Source: Streptomyces sp. Ncost-T10-10d
GTDB taxonomy: Bacteria > Actinomycetota > Actinomycetes > Streptomycetales > Streptomycetaceae
NCBI RefSeq assembly: GCF_900091955.1
Contig: NZ_FMDF01000238.1
Location: forward strand, 53,404-117,403
Length of the DNA stretch: 64,000 nt
Direction of reading: 5' to 3'
Positions within the stretch are counted from its first letter, which is position 1, and the number at the start of each line of letters is the position of its first letter. Below, piece by piece: positions 1-7,726 of this stretch. A program made the position numbers and the translations under genes. The notes under the pieces were generated by a model, which saw nothing but the letters and a program-made list of their open reading frames with translations, had not been told where the DNA came from and did no database searches.

Positions 1-2
1 TC

Positions 3-1154
3 GCAGGTGAGGTCTGGGTCGAACTGGCCGGACGGGCCCTGCAGGGTTTGGGCGCCGCGCTGATCGCCCCGTCCGCCCTCACCCTGCTGATGACGCTGTT
101 CGGCTCACGGCCCCAGGAGCTGGGGAAGGCCTTCGCCCTGTACGGCGCGGCCGCACCGGCCGGCGGTACCGCCGGAGTCTTCCTCGGCGGGGTCATCACC
201 CAATACGCCAGCTGGCCCTGGGTGTTCTACATCAACATCCCCGTGGCCCTGATCGTCCTGGCCGCCACGCCCGCCGTCATGCCTTCGGGCGCGGGACGAC
301 GCGGCTCGATCGACCTCACCGGCGCGGTCACCGTCACGGCGGGTCTCGCCGCCGCCGTCTACGCCATCGTCCGGGCCCCCGAGACCGGTTGGGGTTCCGC
401 CGAGACGTGGCTGGTCCTCCTGGCAGGCGTGGCGCTGATCGCGGCGTTCGTCGCGATCCAGTCCAAGCGACGCGAACCGCTGATGCGGCTGGGAATCTGG
501 CGCGCACCCAACCTGGCCGGTGCCAACATCGCCCAGCTGCTCATGGCCGCCGCGTGGATACCCATGTGGTTCTTCCTCAACCTCTACCTGCAGCAGGTCC
601 TGGGACTGGACGCCTTCGCCTCCGGCTCCGCGCTGCTGCCCATGACGGTCGCCATCATGATCATGATGATTGTCCTGGCGCCGCGCCTGATCTCGCGGTT
701 CGGGCCCAAGCCCCTCATCGTCCTGGGGCTGTTCGCGCTCGGCGCGGGCATGTTCTGGCTCTCGCTCGCCCGCCCGGACGGAAACTTCTGGGTCGACGTC
801 CTGCCCGCCTCCCTGCTCTCGGCGGTGGGCATGTCGCTGGCGTTCATCCCGTCGCTCGGCACCGCGCTGTCCAGCGCTCGCCCGGAGGAGGGCGGCCTCG
901 CCTCGGGGATCGTCAACACCAGCTACCAGGTCGGCTCCGCCCTCGGTCTCGCCGCCATGACCGCACTCGCCGCCGCGCACGGCGCCCGCGAACCCGAGGA
1001 CCCGGTGGCACTCACCAACGGCTTCTCCGCCGCCTTCCTCGGTGCCGCGGCCCTCGCGGTGGTCGGCGCCTTGGCCGCCCTGCTGACCCTGCGCACCGCA
1101 CCCGCCGCCGAGAGTGCGGGCAGCGGCGACCAGCCGGAAAAGGCCACAGCCTGA
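3..1154 (+). CDS. DHA2-type MFS drug efflux transporter, 5' end outside window
   Basis: This is a proton-driven multidrug exporter of the 14-helix DHA2 class in the cytoplasmic membrane. The frame is open from base 3. Its first residues (AGRALQGLGAALIAPSALTL) are the conserved motif C-type region near helices 4-5 of this family, so roughly the first 100 residues lie outside the window. A start codon further in, at 48, would cut this motif. About ten hydrophobic segments follow, with the usual ASWPWVFYINIPVAL loop before the next helix. It ends in a polar Ala/Glu tail. It is convergent with the methyltransferase at 1242 and separated from it by a strong hairpin. The substrate cannot be inferred. 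Confidence 0.9.
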   Translation, partial: AGEVWVELAGRALQGLGAALIAPSALTLLMTLFGSRPQELGKAFALYGAAAPAGGTAGVFLGGVITQYASWPWVFYINIPVALIVLAATPAVMPSGAGRRGSIDLTGAVTVTAGLAAAVYAIVRAPETGWGSAETWLVLLAGVALIAAFVAIQSKRREPLMRLGIWRAPNLAGANIAQLLMAAAWIPMWFFLNLYLQQVLGLDAFASGSALLPMTVAIMIMMIVLAPRLISRFGPKPLIVLGLFALGAGMFWLSLARPDGNFWVDVLPASLLSAVGMSLAFIPSLGTALSSARPEEGGLASGIVNTSYQVGSALGLAAMTALAAAHGAREPEDPVALTNGFSAAFLGAAALAVVGALAALLTLRTAPAAESAGSGDQPEKATA

Positions 1155-1188
1155 AAAGGGGCGACTGTTCTCCGGCGACTACGGCCGG

Positions 1189-1235
1189 GCGGCGCCCGCT
1201 GCCGGGCGGGTGTCCGCCCCGGCAGCGGACGCCGC
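1189..1235. terminator. bidirectional hairpin terminator
   Basis: Two 22-base arms (1189-1210 and 1214-1235) pair with about three mismatches around a 3-base loop. The hairpin lies between the convergent MFS and methyltransferase genes, so it can end transcription from both sides. There is no U tract, as is usual in streptomycetes. Confidence 0.7.
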
Positions 1236-1241
1236 CCTCGG

Positions 1242-2087
1242 TCACCCGGGCCGGCGGGCGGTGACCAGCAGGGCGGCGCTGCGCAGTTGGAGTGTTCCTG
1301 ACCGCTCGCGGGGTCGCAGGAGGTCGACGAGCCTCCGCCGGGCGCGATCCCGGACATCCTCCCCGGCCTGGCTCATCAGATGCCGGCCGGGGCCGGAGTC
1401 CAACAGGAAGGCGGCGGCGTCGACGGCGTCCCGGCCCCATGTCCCGTACGCCTCGACGGGTGCGGTGCCGATGGCCTCGTACCCGGCGCGGGACAGTACG
1501 TCGCGCACGGTCGCCGGGTCCGACAGCGAGAACATGCCGGGGCCTCCCGGGGCACCCAGTCCGCCGACGGGCAGGATGTCTCGCAGCCCCTGGATGGCCT
1601 GCAGCCACTCGGTCCGGCCGGGCTCCGCAGGGCACACGAAGGCGATACGGCCACCGGGGCGCAGGGCCCGACCGATGTTGGTGAAGGCGGTGACGGGATC
1701 GTCGAAGAACATCACCCCGAAGCGGCTGATCGCGACATCGAAGGTGCCGGGACCGAACGGATGGACCTGGACGTCCGCCTGCTCGAACGTCACATGGCCG
1801 AGCGCCTCGCACTGCGCGGACTCCCGCGCACGGGCGAGCATCGGGGCAGACAGGTCCAGGCCCGACGCCCGGCCGCCACTCGCCCGCCGTGCGGCAAGAC
1901 GGGTGGTGCACCCCGCCCCGCAGCCGATGTCGAGGACGCGGTCCCGTTCAGTGATCGCTGCGGCGGCAAGGAGCGGTTCGTTGAATCCTTCGTTCACACC
2001 GTCCCAGCGGTCCTGGTTGTTGGCCCAGTAGTTCCCCTCGTAACCGTTCCATGCCTTTTCCTGGTCCCTGTTGGCAATGCGTTGCAT
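1242..2087 (-). CDS. class I SAM-dependent methyltransferase
   Basis: A 281-residue soluble methyltransferase of the Methyltransf_11/25 type. The SAM-binding motif I reads VLDIGCGAGCTT, followed by the acidic motif II (SGLDLSAPML), motif III (EQADVQVHPF) and the post-motif ALRPGGRIAF. The start at 2087 is preferred because a GGGGAG ribosome site lies just upstream; an in-frame ATG at 2135 would run into the first operator. The gene is divergent from the TetR regulator at 2209, with two palindromes between them, and is probably its repressed target. The substrate is unknown. Related enzymes act on small molecules such as ubiquinone precursors or antibiotics. Confidence 0.85.
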   Translation of the reverse strand: MQRIANRDQEKAWNGYEGNYWANNQDRWDGVNEGFNEPLLAAAAITERDRVLDIGCGAGCTTRLAARRASGGRASGLDLSAPMLARARESAQCEALGHVTFEQADVQVHPFGPGTFDVAISRFGVMFFDDPVTAFTNIGRALRPGGRIAFVCPAEPGRTEWLQAIQGLRDILPVGGLGAPGGPGMFSLSDPATVRDVLSRAGYEAIGTAPVEAYGTWGRDAVDAAAFLLDSGPGRHLMSQAGEDVRDRARRRLVDLLRPRERSGTLQLRSAALLVTARRPG

Positions 2088-2138
2088 GTGGTGTTGCTCC
2101 CCGATGGATGCAGGCGCCCAGGAGACGTCAGACAACTA

Positions 2139-2158
2139 GTATGGGCGGGCGCCCATAC
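2139..2158. promoter_or_regulatory. palindromic operator 1 for TetR regulator
   Basis: A perfect 9-2-9 inverted repeat with arms GTATGGGCG and CGCCCATAC. It lies between the divergent methyltransferase and tetR genes. A second copy starts 23 bases downstream. Tandem palindromes in a divergent promoter are typical autoregulatory TetR operators. Confidence 0.75.
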
Positions 2159-2161
2159 AAG

Positions 2162-2181
2162 GTATGGGCAATCGCCCATAC
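2162..2181. promoter_or_regulatory. palindromic operator 2 for TetR regulator
   Basis: Same half-sites as the neighbouring palindrome (GTATGGGCA, AT, CGCCCATAC), with one mismatch in the 9-base arms. Spacing between the two centres is 23 bases, close to two helical turns, so two dimers could bind on roughly the same DNA face. Confidence 0.75.
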
Positions 2182-2208
2182 TGTAAACACGTTGAGAGGG
2201 AGGGGCCC

Positions 2209-2823
2209 ATGTCACCGCGAGGTGTGACGACTCCGGACGTCCGTGAGCGGCTGTTCACCGCCGCGGAGCGGGTGCTGGAGCGTGAGGGGCCGGGAGCCCT
2301 GACGAGCAGAGCGATCACCGGTGAGGCCGGCTGCGCGAAAGGCCTTCTGCACGCGCACTTCTCCGGACTCGACCAGTTCGTCGCGGAGTTGGTCCTGGAC
2401 CGTTTCGCGCGAGTGGCCCGGCACGCCGAAGAACTCCGGGAGCGGGTGGGGCGGGGCACCGTCGCGGAGAACCTTCTCGGTATCGCTCTCGCGCTCCTGG
2501 CCTCGGCCGGCCCCACCGTCGCCGGCCTGGCGCTCACCCGCCCTGCGGCGTCCGTGCGGATCCGCGAGGCCCTGGAGGGCGGTGCGCCGGGCTTCGACAC
2601 GGTCCAGGACGCGATCGCCGACTACTTGGACGCCGAACGGCGGGGCGGCCGGATCGCGGTACGGGCCGACACCGCCTCCGCGGCCCTCGCCCTGGTCGGG
2701 GCCCTCCACCACCTGCTCATGACCGGCGGACACGACGGACGGAACGCACAGGATCGGGTCGGGCGACTGGTGGCCCTGCTCGAAACCACCCTGCGGCGCG
2801 GGCCCGACGACGTCGCCGAGTGA
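2209..2823 (+). CDS. TetR/AcrR family transcriptional regulator
   Basis: A 204-residue one-component repressor. The N-terminal helix-turn-helix spans about residues 10-55 (VRERLFTAAERVLEREGPGA, then TSRAITGEAGCAKGLLHAHF). The divergent helical C-terminal part would bind the ligand. The ATG at 2209 has GAGAGGGAGGGG immediately upstream, so it is preferred over the ATG at 2164, which lies inside operator 2. It likely represses itself and the divergent methyltransferase through the two palindromes. It may also affect the adjacent MFS exporter, though that gene reads towards the methyltransferase and has its own promoter outside the window. The inducer is unknown. Confidence 0.9.
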   Translation: MSPRGVTTPDVRERLFTAAERVLEREGPGALTSRAITGEAGCAKGLLHAHFSGLDQFVAELVLDRFARVARHAEELRERVGRGTVAENLLGIALALLASAGPTVAGLALTRPAASVRIREALEGGAPGFDTVQDAIADYLDAERRGGRIAVRADTASAALALVGALHHLLMTGGHDGRNAQDRVGRLVALLETTLRRGPDDVAE

Positions 2824-2841
2824 GCCGGTGCGAGGAACGGG

Positions 2842-2874
2842 GGCGCTGCCGCGGATCGCCGGAGATGCAGCGCC
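2842..2874 (+). terminator. possible hairpin downstream of tetR
   Basis: Perfect 8-base arms GGCGCTGC and GCAGCGCC with a 17-base loop, starting 18 bases after the tetR stop codon. The stem is moderate, so this is a plausible but weak terminator. Confidence 0.4.
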
Positions 2875-2922
2875 GTCGTTGGCCGGGGGAGCTTCCGTGT
2901 GGATGTCTTCGACCTGTTCGCG

Positions 2923-2979
2923 ATGACGCATCATGTTGAGTGTGTCGCTGTTCTAGAGCCAGTGACGAAGGGCGTCTGA
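2923..2979 (+). CDS. tiny repeated ORF, copy 1 (18 aa)
   Basis: A possible micro-ORF encoding MTHHVECVAVLEPVTKGV. Two other places in the window (14498 and 59624) encode closely similar peptides. Many of the DNA differences fall at third codon positions (GTT/GTG, TGT/TGC, GCT/GCG, GAG/GAA), which suggests selection on the peptide. No good ribosome binding site precedes this copy. It marks the left edge of the accessory island. It could be a leader peptide, a degenerate gene start, or part of a mobile-element end. I do not recognise the family. Confidence 0.35.
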   Translation: MTHHVECVAVLEPVTKGV

Positions 2980-3035
2980 ACTGCGGTTTTGCAGTTTCGT
3001 TGAGCTTGTTCGAGCTGCTTTCGGGGCTTGGGCGG

Positions 3036-3125
3036 GTGCATCGTGTGGAGTGCGTTGCGCCACTCGATCTGATCTGCGGAGCGGTGCTGGCGCGACGCCT
3101 CGGTCCCACCGTTCTGTGCTCGTGA
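3036..3125 (+). CDS. tiny ORF related to the repeated peptide, divergent copy
   Basis: From a GTG at 3036 the frame reads VHRVECVAPLDL and continues to a stop at 3123-3125. The 22 bases at 3038-3059 differ from 14503-14524 at only two positions, so this is a fourth, partial copy of the repeated element. The peptide beyond VECVA does not resemble the others. It may be only a scar of recombination. The rest of 2980-3373 holds nothing else that I can support. Confidence 0.2.
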   Translation: MHRVECVAPLDLICGAVLARRLGPTVLCS

Positions 3126-3373
3126 CAGGTGGTGCTGTCTGCGGTCGCCTGTGGCGTCCTGACGGCTCGGTGGGCAGGCCGTGTAGGCAAAGTCGCGCAG
3201 GACCTTGGGTGGGCTCGTCCCGGACCCTGCTCGTTGGAGGATGTAGGTCGGCCACTCGGGATTCGTGAAGCCATGCCCGAAGCGATCGTGCTGGTGCAGC
3301 GTCTGGCAGCTGCGGAAGCGGTGCGGGCCCTGCTCGCCCTCTGGCCGCACCGTAGGAGGCGGGGATCCCGCGG

Positions 3374-4000
3374 CTATGGCGTTCCCGTCCTGTTGGGTAG
3401 CGGTGCGGTGCTCGCCTGTCGGCGCGATTGTCCTTCCCATTCTCGCCGCTCCCTCTGTTCGCGCTCTTCGCGCCGGAGGCGTTGCGCGTTGACGACGGCT
3501 TCGAGGCTGGGCAGTCGCCAGTGCTTGGGGTGTATGGATGCGAGGAGTTGGTTGAAGGTGTCGAGCGAGTGCTCGTCGTCGATGGACTCACCTCGGTCGG
3601 CCTCGAGCCGCGTTCGGATCTCCAGCCAGCGGTGTGCCCATTCGCTGATGTGCCAACTGGTCATGGCGTCGAGATAGCGGACGGCGGGGCGGGTGCCGTT
3701 GATGCGATGTTGCTGGTTGAGGGATTGGCGCCCGGCGTGGATCTGTTCAAATTGCCAGAGCAGGTTGAAGTACTGGTCGAGGACTATGTCGGAGGTTTCG
3801 TCCGTGGGCCCGGTCCCGCGCCTGTAGCGCTCCAGGATGCCGCGGGACTTCGCGGTGTTGGCTGAGGTGAGGTTGTTGAAGAGGGAGCGGGCGAGTTCGA
3901 AGCCGGCGCGGGCGCTGTTGCCGCGCGTGGTGTACGCGGCGATGCACGCACTGATCACGGCAATGCTGGCAGACACGAGGGCAGTGTTGGTGGAGTTCAT
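3374..4000 (-). CDS. hypothetical membrane-anchored protein
   Basis: A 208-residue protein I do not recognise. Residues about 5-25 (TALVSASIAVISACIAAYTT) form one hydrophobic segment, followed by a basic stop-transfer region, so it is probably anchored with the rest in the cytoplasm. The body is helical and rich in Trp, Arg and Glu (FNLLWQFEQIHAG, WHISEWAHRWLEIR). The tail is highly charged (RREEREQRERREWEGQSRRQ). This one-helix-plus-cytoplasmic-domain layout is common in actinobacterial proteins of the DUF4760 kind, but the match is only architectural. It lies alone in the left part of the accessory island. The start could also be the ATG at 4012. Confidence 0.55.
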   Translation of the reverse strand: MNSTNTALVSASIAVISACIAAYTTRGNSARAGFELARSLFNNLTSANTAKSRGILERYRRGTGPTDETSDIVLDQYFNLLWQFEQIHAGRQSLNQQHRINGTRPAVRYLDAMTSWHISEWAHRWLEIRTRLEADRGESIDDEHSLDTFNQLLASIHPKHWRLPSLEAVVNAQRLRREEREQRERREWEGQSRRQASTAPLPNRTGTP

Positions 4001-4051
4001 GCTCGGCAGCATGGCCCGCCCGGAGCCAGGTCATGCACAGCTTGAGCCGGT

Positions 4052-4207
4052 TCAGAGGCTAACGAGCTCGAGCACATGTTGGCTGCGTCGTGCCGGTACC
4101 TGTGATGACGGTTCGGGCTTCTGGGGGTAGAACCCGGTGATTCTGTAGGGCAGTTGCTGGAAGCGGACTCGGAAGTCCACGACCCACTCTTCGGACAGGT
4201 CATCCAC
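4052..4207 (-). pseudogene. C-terminal remnant of an unknown protein
   Basis: The frame ending at the stop at 4052-4054 reads VDDLSEEWVVDFRVRFQQLP and continues with protein-like composition to the stop. It has no start codon of its own and, in frame, a TGA lies just upstream at 4220. It appears to be the tail of a gene whose front is lost. Function unknown. Confidence 0.35.
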
Positions 4208-4219
4208 GACGAGACTCGG

Positions 4220-4480
4220 TCACAGGGCACCTGCGTAGCGGGGGAGTTCGGCGTCGTCCTCTTCCAAGCCTAGGGCCTGAGGTCCGACTTCGGTGAGCAA
4301 GTCTGAGACGGTGAAGATGCCAGGAAGTTTGTCGATGCTGGCGACCAGGCGGTCCTAGCATTTGACTAGGGCGAGGATGTGGTTTCCGCGGGCGCGGTAC
4401 CTCTTTGCCCCTTGGGCGGATTTCTTGGCCTGATGGTCGAGCCGGTCGGCCTCCCCAAGTTGAGGGGGAGGCCCGTTGTC
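4220..4480 (-). pseudogene. remnant of an unknown gene with internal stop
   Basis: Read on the minus strand, the frame gives a basic stretch (HQAKKSAQGAKRYRARGNH), an in-frame TAG, and then a convincing C-terminus (DRLVASIDKLPGIFTVSDLL, ending AELPRYAGAL) at the TGA at 4220. The protein-like sequence on both sides of the stop suggests a decayed gene rather than chance. The family is not recognised. It directly follows the truncated Crp/Fnr sequence and belongs to the degraded left flank of the conflict-system genes. Confidence 0.4.
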
Positions 4481-4539
4481 GAGCCGGCCTGAGGCTGTGG
4501 CCAGAGGTAGTCGCTTGACGCTCATAGGGGGGCGGGCAG

Positions 4540-5063
4540 GATGAGATGTCGCGAACGAGGCGCCCACCACTGGACGTGGTGCGGACCCAGTCCTTCTCGC
4601 GCCAGGGCTTGAGCGCGTTGACCACCGCGTTGCGGGAAGCGCCAATCATCTGAGACAGCTCCGTTTGGGGCAGACGCACGGCAAGATCCGAAGCCGAAAC
4701 GGATGCGGCCTCGACCAGCCGCGACAGAGCCGAGGCCAGACGCAGCGGCACTGATGCGGTGGCCAGTTCGAGCCGCACGGCCTCGGATTCCCTGACCCGG
4801 GCTATGGCATGGCGCAGGAGTGGGGCCAGCAGCTCATGCTCCTCAACGAACGTGAGGAAAGCGGCAGCCGGGATGATGCGGATCTGACAGGCCTCGGCGG
4901 CGATGACCGTGGCCGTGCGCGGCTGGGAGTCCAACACGGCCAGTTCGCCGAGTATCTCACCGGCGCCGCGCACGGCAAGAAGCGTCCTTTCAATGATGAC
5001 CCGATCGAGCCGACGGACAGAGAACTTCCGATCGACCCGACTGCCCCGCTGGGTCCAGGCCAC
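4540..5063 (-). pseudogene. Crp/Fnr family regulator, N-terminus deleted and C-terminus frameshifted
   Basis: The second half of a cyclic-nucleotide-binding domain is clear (GEILGELAVLDSQPRTATVI, then IIPAAAFLTFVEEH). The dimer helix follows, and then the Crp-type winged helix (LPQTELSQMIGASRNAVVNA, GRLVRDISS). About the first 60 residues of the beta-roll are missing: upstream of 5063 the sequence is already the start region of the divergent Trypco1 gene. After residue ~175 the open frame continues to 4200 but becomes low-complexity and basic, which indicates a lost frame. Crp-like genes commonly sit beside conflict systems, so this may be a former regulator damaged during rearrangement. It is probably non-functional. 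Confidence 0.7.
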
Positions 5064-5086
5064 GGTAGGCGGACGTTCATGCCATC

Positions 5087-5566
5087 ATGGTGCCTATGGG
5101 GGACGTGAATCTGACCTTTGACGACGGCTCGGTGGTGCGTCTGCACCTTGCCCCGGTCAAGGAAACTGCTGCGGTCGGTGTGGCGGCGTATGGACAGGCC
5201 GAGGCGGATGAGTCTCTTGAGCTTCCAGTGGGCTTCGGCTCCGCGCAGCCTGTCAGCGTCCATGACCGTATGGCGCAGGCACTCACCCGAGGAGGCGAAG
5301 CGCTTACGGAAGCGCTCCGTCCGCTGGGTGGCGTTCTGGATGGGATTCATCAGTCTCTAGCGGATTCCGTTCAACGACCAGACGAGGTGACCGTGGAGTT
5401 CGGGGTGACTCTCGGCAGCGATCTGAGCCTGGGGGTCTTCTCAGGTAAGGGCGAGGCAAGCTTCACTGTTTCAGCGAGCTGGCACTTCACCAGAAGCGCA
5501 GGGCCTGGTCTGTCCCCCGATGGGCCGCTTCCCGCGAACGGGGCGGCTGCGTCAACCGTTTCGTAA
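5087..5566 (+). CDS. Trypco1-like (CU044_2847-type) trypsin-co-occurring protein
   Basis: A 159-residue small protein. It starts with a beta-rich segment (VNLTFDDGSVVRLHL), followed by a helical middle (DRMAQALTRGGEALTEALRP) and then the signature PDEVTVEFGVTLGSDLSLGV with a final strand ending SASWHF. This layout fits the trypsin-co-occurring domain 1 family, which is encoded next to trypsin-like proteases in predicted bacterial conflict systems. That is exactly the context here, because the protease gene starts 15 bases downstream. Its role is thought to be regulatory or substrate-like for the protease. The start may be 5087 or the ATG at 5096; neither has a clear Shine-Dalgarno site, so translation may be leaderless. 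It is divergent from the broken Crp/Fnr gene. Confidence 0.75.
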   Translation: MVPMGDVNLTFDDGSVVRLHLAPVKETAAVGVAAYGQAEADESLELPVGFGSAQPVSVHDRMAQALTRGGEALTEALRPLGGVLDGIHQSLADSVQRPDEVTVEFGVTLGSDLSLGVFSGKGEASFTVSASWHFTRSAGPGLSPDGPLPANGAAASTVS

Positions 5567-5581
5567 CGGAAGCGGCGAGAC

Positions 5582-7702
5582 GTGCTTCCTCCCCATCACG
5601 ATGACGCGGCACTTCGCCGGTCGTTCATATCTGTCCTCGGACCGGACGGCTTCGTCGGCGCTGCCGTTCTGATCAGGGACTCCCTGGTCCTCACCTGTGC
5701 TCATGTCGTCAACGCGGCACTGGGGCGGGACGACTTCGAGACCTCCACTCCGGGGCCTGACAAGGTCATCCGGTTGCGGATGCCTCATGTGGACCGCGAC
5801 CGGGAACTCACGGGCCGCGTCGATCACACGATGTGGCGTCCGCCAAGGCCGTATGCCTCGGCGGGTAGTGGCGCTTCCGCAGCTGGAAGACTGCCGTACT
5901 TCGGCGATCTAGCCGTGCTCAGACTCGGAGAGTCAGCTCCGGACGGCGCGGAGCCCGCACCCTTTCTGCCCGAGCGGGACGGGCATGAAGTCACCGCGCT
6001 GTGGGCCAGCGGCAACACACTGACAACCCTCCGTGCCCTGCCGCGTGCTGTGGCCGAGCCGTGGGTAGTACTCGACGTTGTGGCAGGCTCGCTGGTCGGC
6101 GGGTACAGCGGCGGACCGCTCTGGGACCGGGACCGCGAGGCGGTGGTAGGGATCGTTGTCGCTGCCCATGTAACCTCAGGCGCGGGTGAGGCATCGGCGT
6201 CCGCAGCCCCGCTGTATGCCATCGGGTTGCCCACGATCGAGGCCGAGCTTCCGGAACTCCCGCCGCTTGCCGTACCCATGGCAGGACTGGGCCGGCAACA
6301 GATGTTGGCTGTCCTGGAGCAGCTCTTGCCGGGCAGCGAGTCTGTCCGCAAGTGCGAGGAGAGGCTGGCCGCCAAGCTCTGCAGGGAATCGGCAGGCCAA
6401 GCTGCGGACTGCTACCGGCTGCTCGCCCTCGCTCTGAGCGTGCGGCGCGGGATACCAGAACTGCTGGATGTCGTCCGGGACCACTTGGCGGATGCCGGAA
6501 TCAGTGAATCCCCGGCCACAAGGTGGCTCTGGGAGCAGCTGCTGAGCGTGGCCCGTGTGGTGAGCGAGCGGGACGTACTCACCGTGCAACAGCGGCGTGA
6601 TCTGGTCGGTCTGCTGGCCCACTGCCACGCCGATTCCGCGGACCTGCTGCGCTCGGTGCTTCCGTACGCCGATGAGCTGCCGCGAGCGTCCGGCCTCGTT
6701 GAAGTCACTGACCTCTTGGAGGGATACGACCCGGTTGCTGGGCGCTTGATGCCTCCTCTGCTTCAGGCGGTCGTCAAGATCGCCCTCACGGAGGGCTGTG
6801 TCGGCAACGCCGTGGCGCGCGACCTTGATGCCTGGGTGACGAGGGTGGCACTTCGACTCGGAGTACCGGAAGCCGCAGTCGCTCAGTTCCGCGAGGACGT
6901 CCGTCCCGCTCCCCGTGATAGTTCGTCCGCTGTCGTGGGTCCCCGTGTCCAGGTTGAGTTGCTGCCCCTGGCCCCCGGCCATCGCTTCACCTTTCAGATC
7001 TGGGTCTGGGACGCCGAAGGGCGTCACGAGGTGGTTCTGGTACAGGACTCCGAGGTCTCCAGCGAGCAAGTGGTCGAGGGGATCCGGAGAGTGCTCCGCA
7101 ATGAGGTACAGGAACACGTGGACCAAGCCCTGGTGGAGTTCTTCGTGGCACCCTCCTGGCTGCGACTCGACGTCGATACCTGGAAGTTGGCGGGGAACGA
7201 GGACGACAGCGACTTCCTGCTCGGCATCAGCCGCAGGGTCGTTCTGCGTAGTTCCAGCCGGACACGTGAGACCTACTCCGGCTGGAAGCGGCGTACCAAG
7301 GCCCTTCTGTCCTCTCAGCCCCTTGTTCTCGACCATCACTCGGCGGACCCCACGGTCGCCCAGGCGCGGCTCGAAGCGACTCCGGACGCGGGCATCGTCA
7401 TCATGTGTTGCGAGCAGCAGCACCAGAACCGAGTGCTCCGACAATGTCTCCAGGCCGGTGTGCACACCGTCCTGTGGCACCGGCAGAACCACGATACGGA
7501 AACAGCCAAGAGGCTGCTCGACCTGCTGCAAGGGATCGGGCACGCCGATATTCCGGAGACGGTACGTCTCGAACGGGCTAGAGCATTGGTGGACCCCGAG
7601 TGTCTGACACATCATGGTCGCCGCTTGTCGCTTCTCTACGACGGGCCGGATCACAGGCCGCCGCCGCTCGCCCCCGATGCCTGGGCGCTCACTCAACCCT
7701 GA
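5582..7702 (+). CDS. trypsin-like serine protease fused to effector-associated and VMAP-C-like domains
   Basis: A 706-residue cytoplasmic protein with no signal peptide. Residues 1-225 are a trypsin fold with an intact triad: H41 (TCAHVV), D109 (FGDLAVL) and S176 (GYSGGPL). Residues ~235-320 are a helical bundle (GLGRQQMLAVLEQLLPGSES) resembling the effector-associated adaptor domains. The C-terminal ~270 residues match the VMAP C-terminal domain (VEFFVAPSWLRLDVDTWKLA, then RRVVLRSSSRTRETYSGWKR). In vWA-MoxR-VMAP systems the VMAP protein links a sensor or effector to the AAA+ ATPase and the vWA protein. Here the peptidase is the built-in effector. The GTG start has GGAAG upstream. The MoxR gene follows after 24 bases. 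Confidence 0.85.
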   Translation: MLPPHHDDAALRRSFISVLGPDGFVGAAVLIRDSLVLTCAHVVNAALGRDDFETSTPGPDKVIRLRMPHVDRDRELTGRVDHTMWRPPRPYASAGSGASAAGRLPYFGDLAVLRLGESAPDGAEPAPFLPERDGHEVTALWASGNTLTTLRALPRAVAEPWVVLDVVAGSLVGGYSGGPLWDRDREAVVGIVVAAHVTSGAGEASASAAPLYAIGLPTIEAELPELPPLAVPMAGLGRQQMLAVLEQLLPGSESVRKCEERLAAKLCRESAGQAADCYRLLALALSVRRGIPELLDVVRDHLADAGISESPATRWLWEQLLSVARVVSERDVLTVQQRRDLVGLLAHCHADSADLLRSVLPYADELPRASGLVEVTDLLEGYDPVAGRLMPPLLQAVVKIALTEGCVGNAVARDLDAWVTRVALRLGVPEAAVAQFREDVRPAPRDSSSAVVGPRVQVELLPLAPGHRFTFQIWVWDAEGRHEVVLVQDSEVSSEQVVEGIRRVLRNEVQEHVDQALVEFFVAPSWLRLDVDTWKLAGNEDDSDFLLGISRRVVLRSSSRTRETYSGWKRRTKALLSSQPLVLDHHSADPTVAQARLEATPDAGIVIMCCEQQHQNRVLRQCLQAGVHTVLWHRQNHDTETAKRLLDLLQGIGHADIPETVRLERARALVDPECLTHHGRRLSLLYDGPDHRPPPLAPDAWALTQP

Positions 7703-7726
7703 ACCACCATGTCAAGGAGAGCGACT

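Noticed and set aside
2164..2208. Upstream ATG for the TetR gene
   Set aside because: It lies inside operator 2 and lacks a ribosome site; the ATG at 2209 follows GAGAGGGAGGGG.
6176..7696. Minus-strand open frame opposite the trypsin-VMAP gene
   Set aside because: No recognisable fold; the plus strand shows an intact protease triad and VMAP-C signature.
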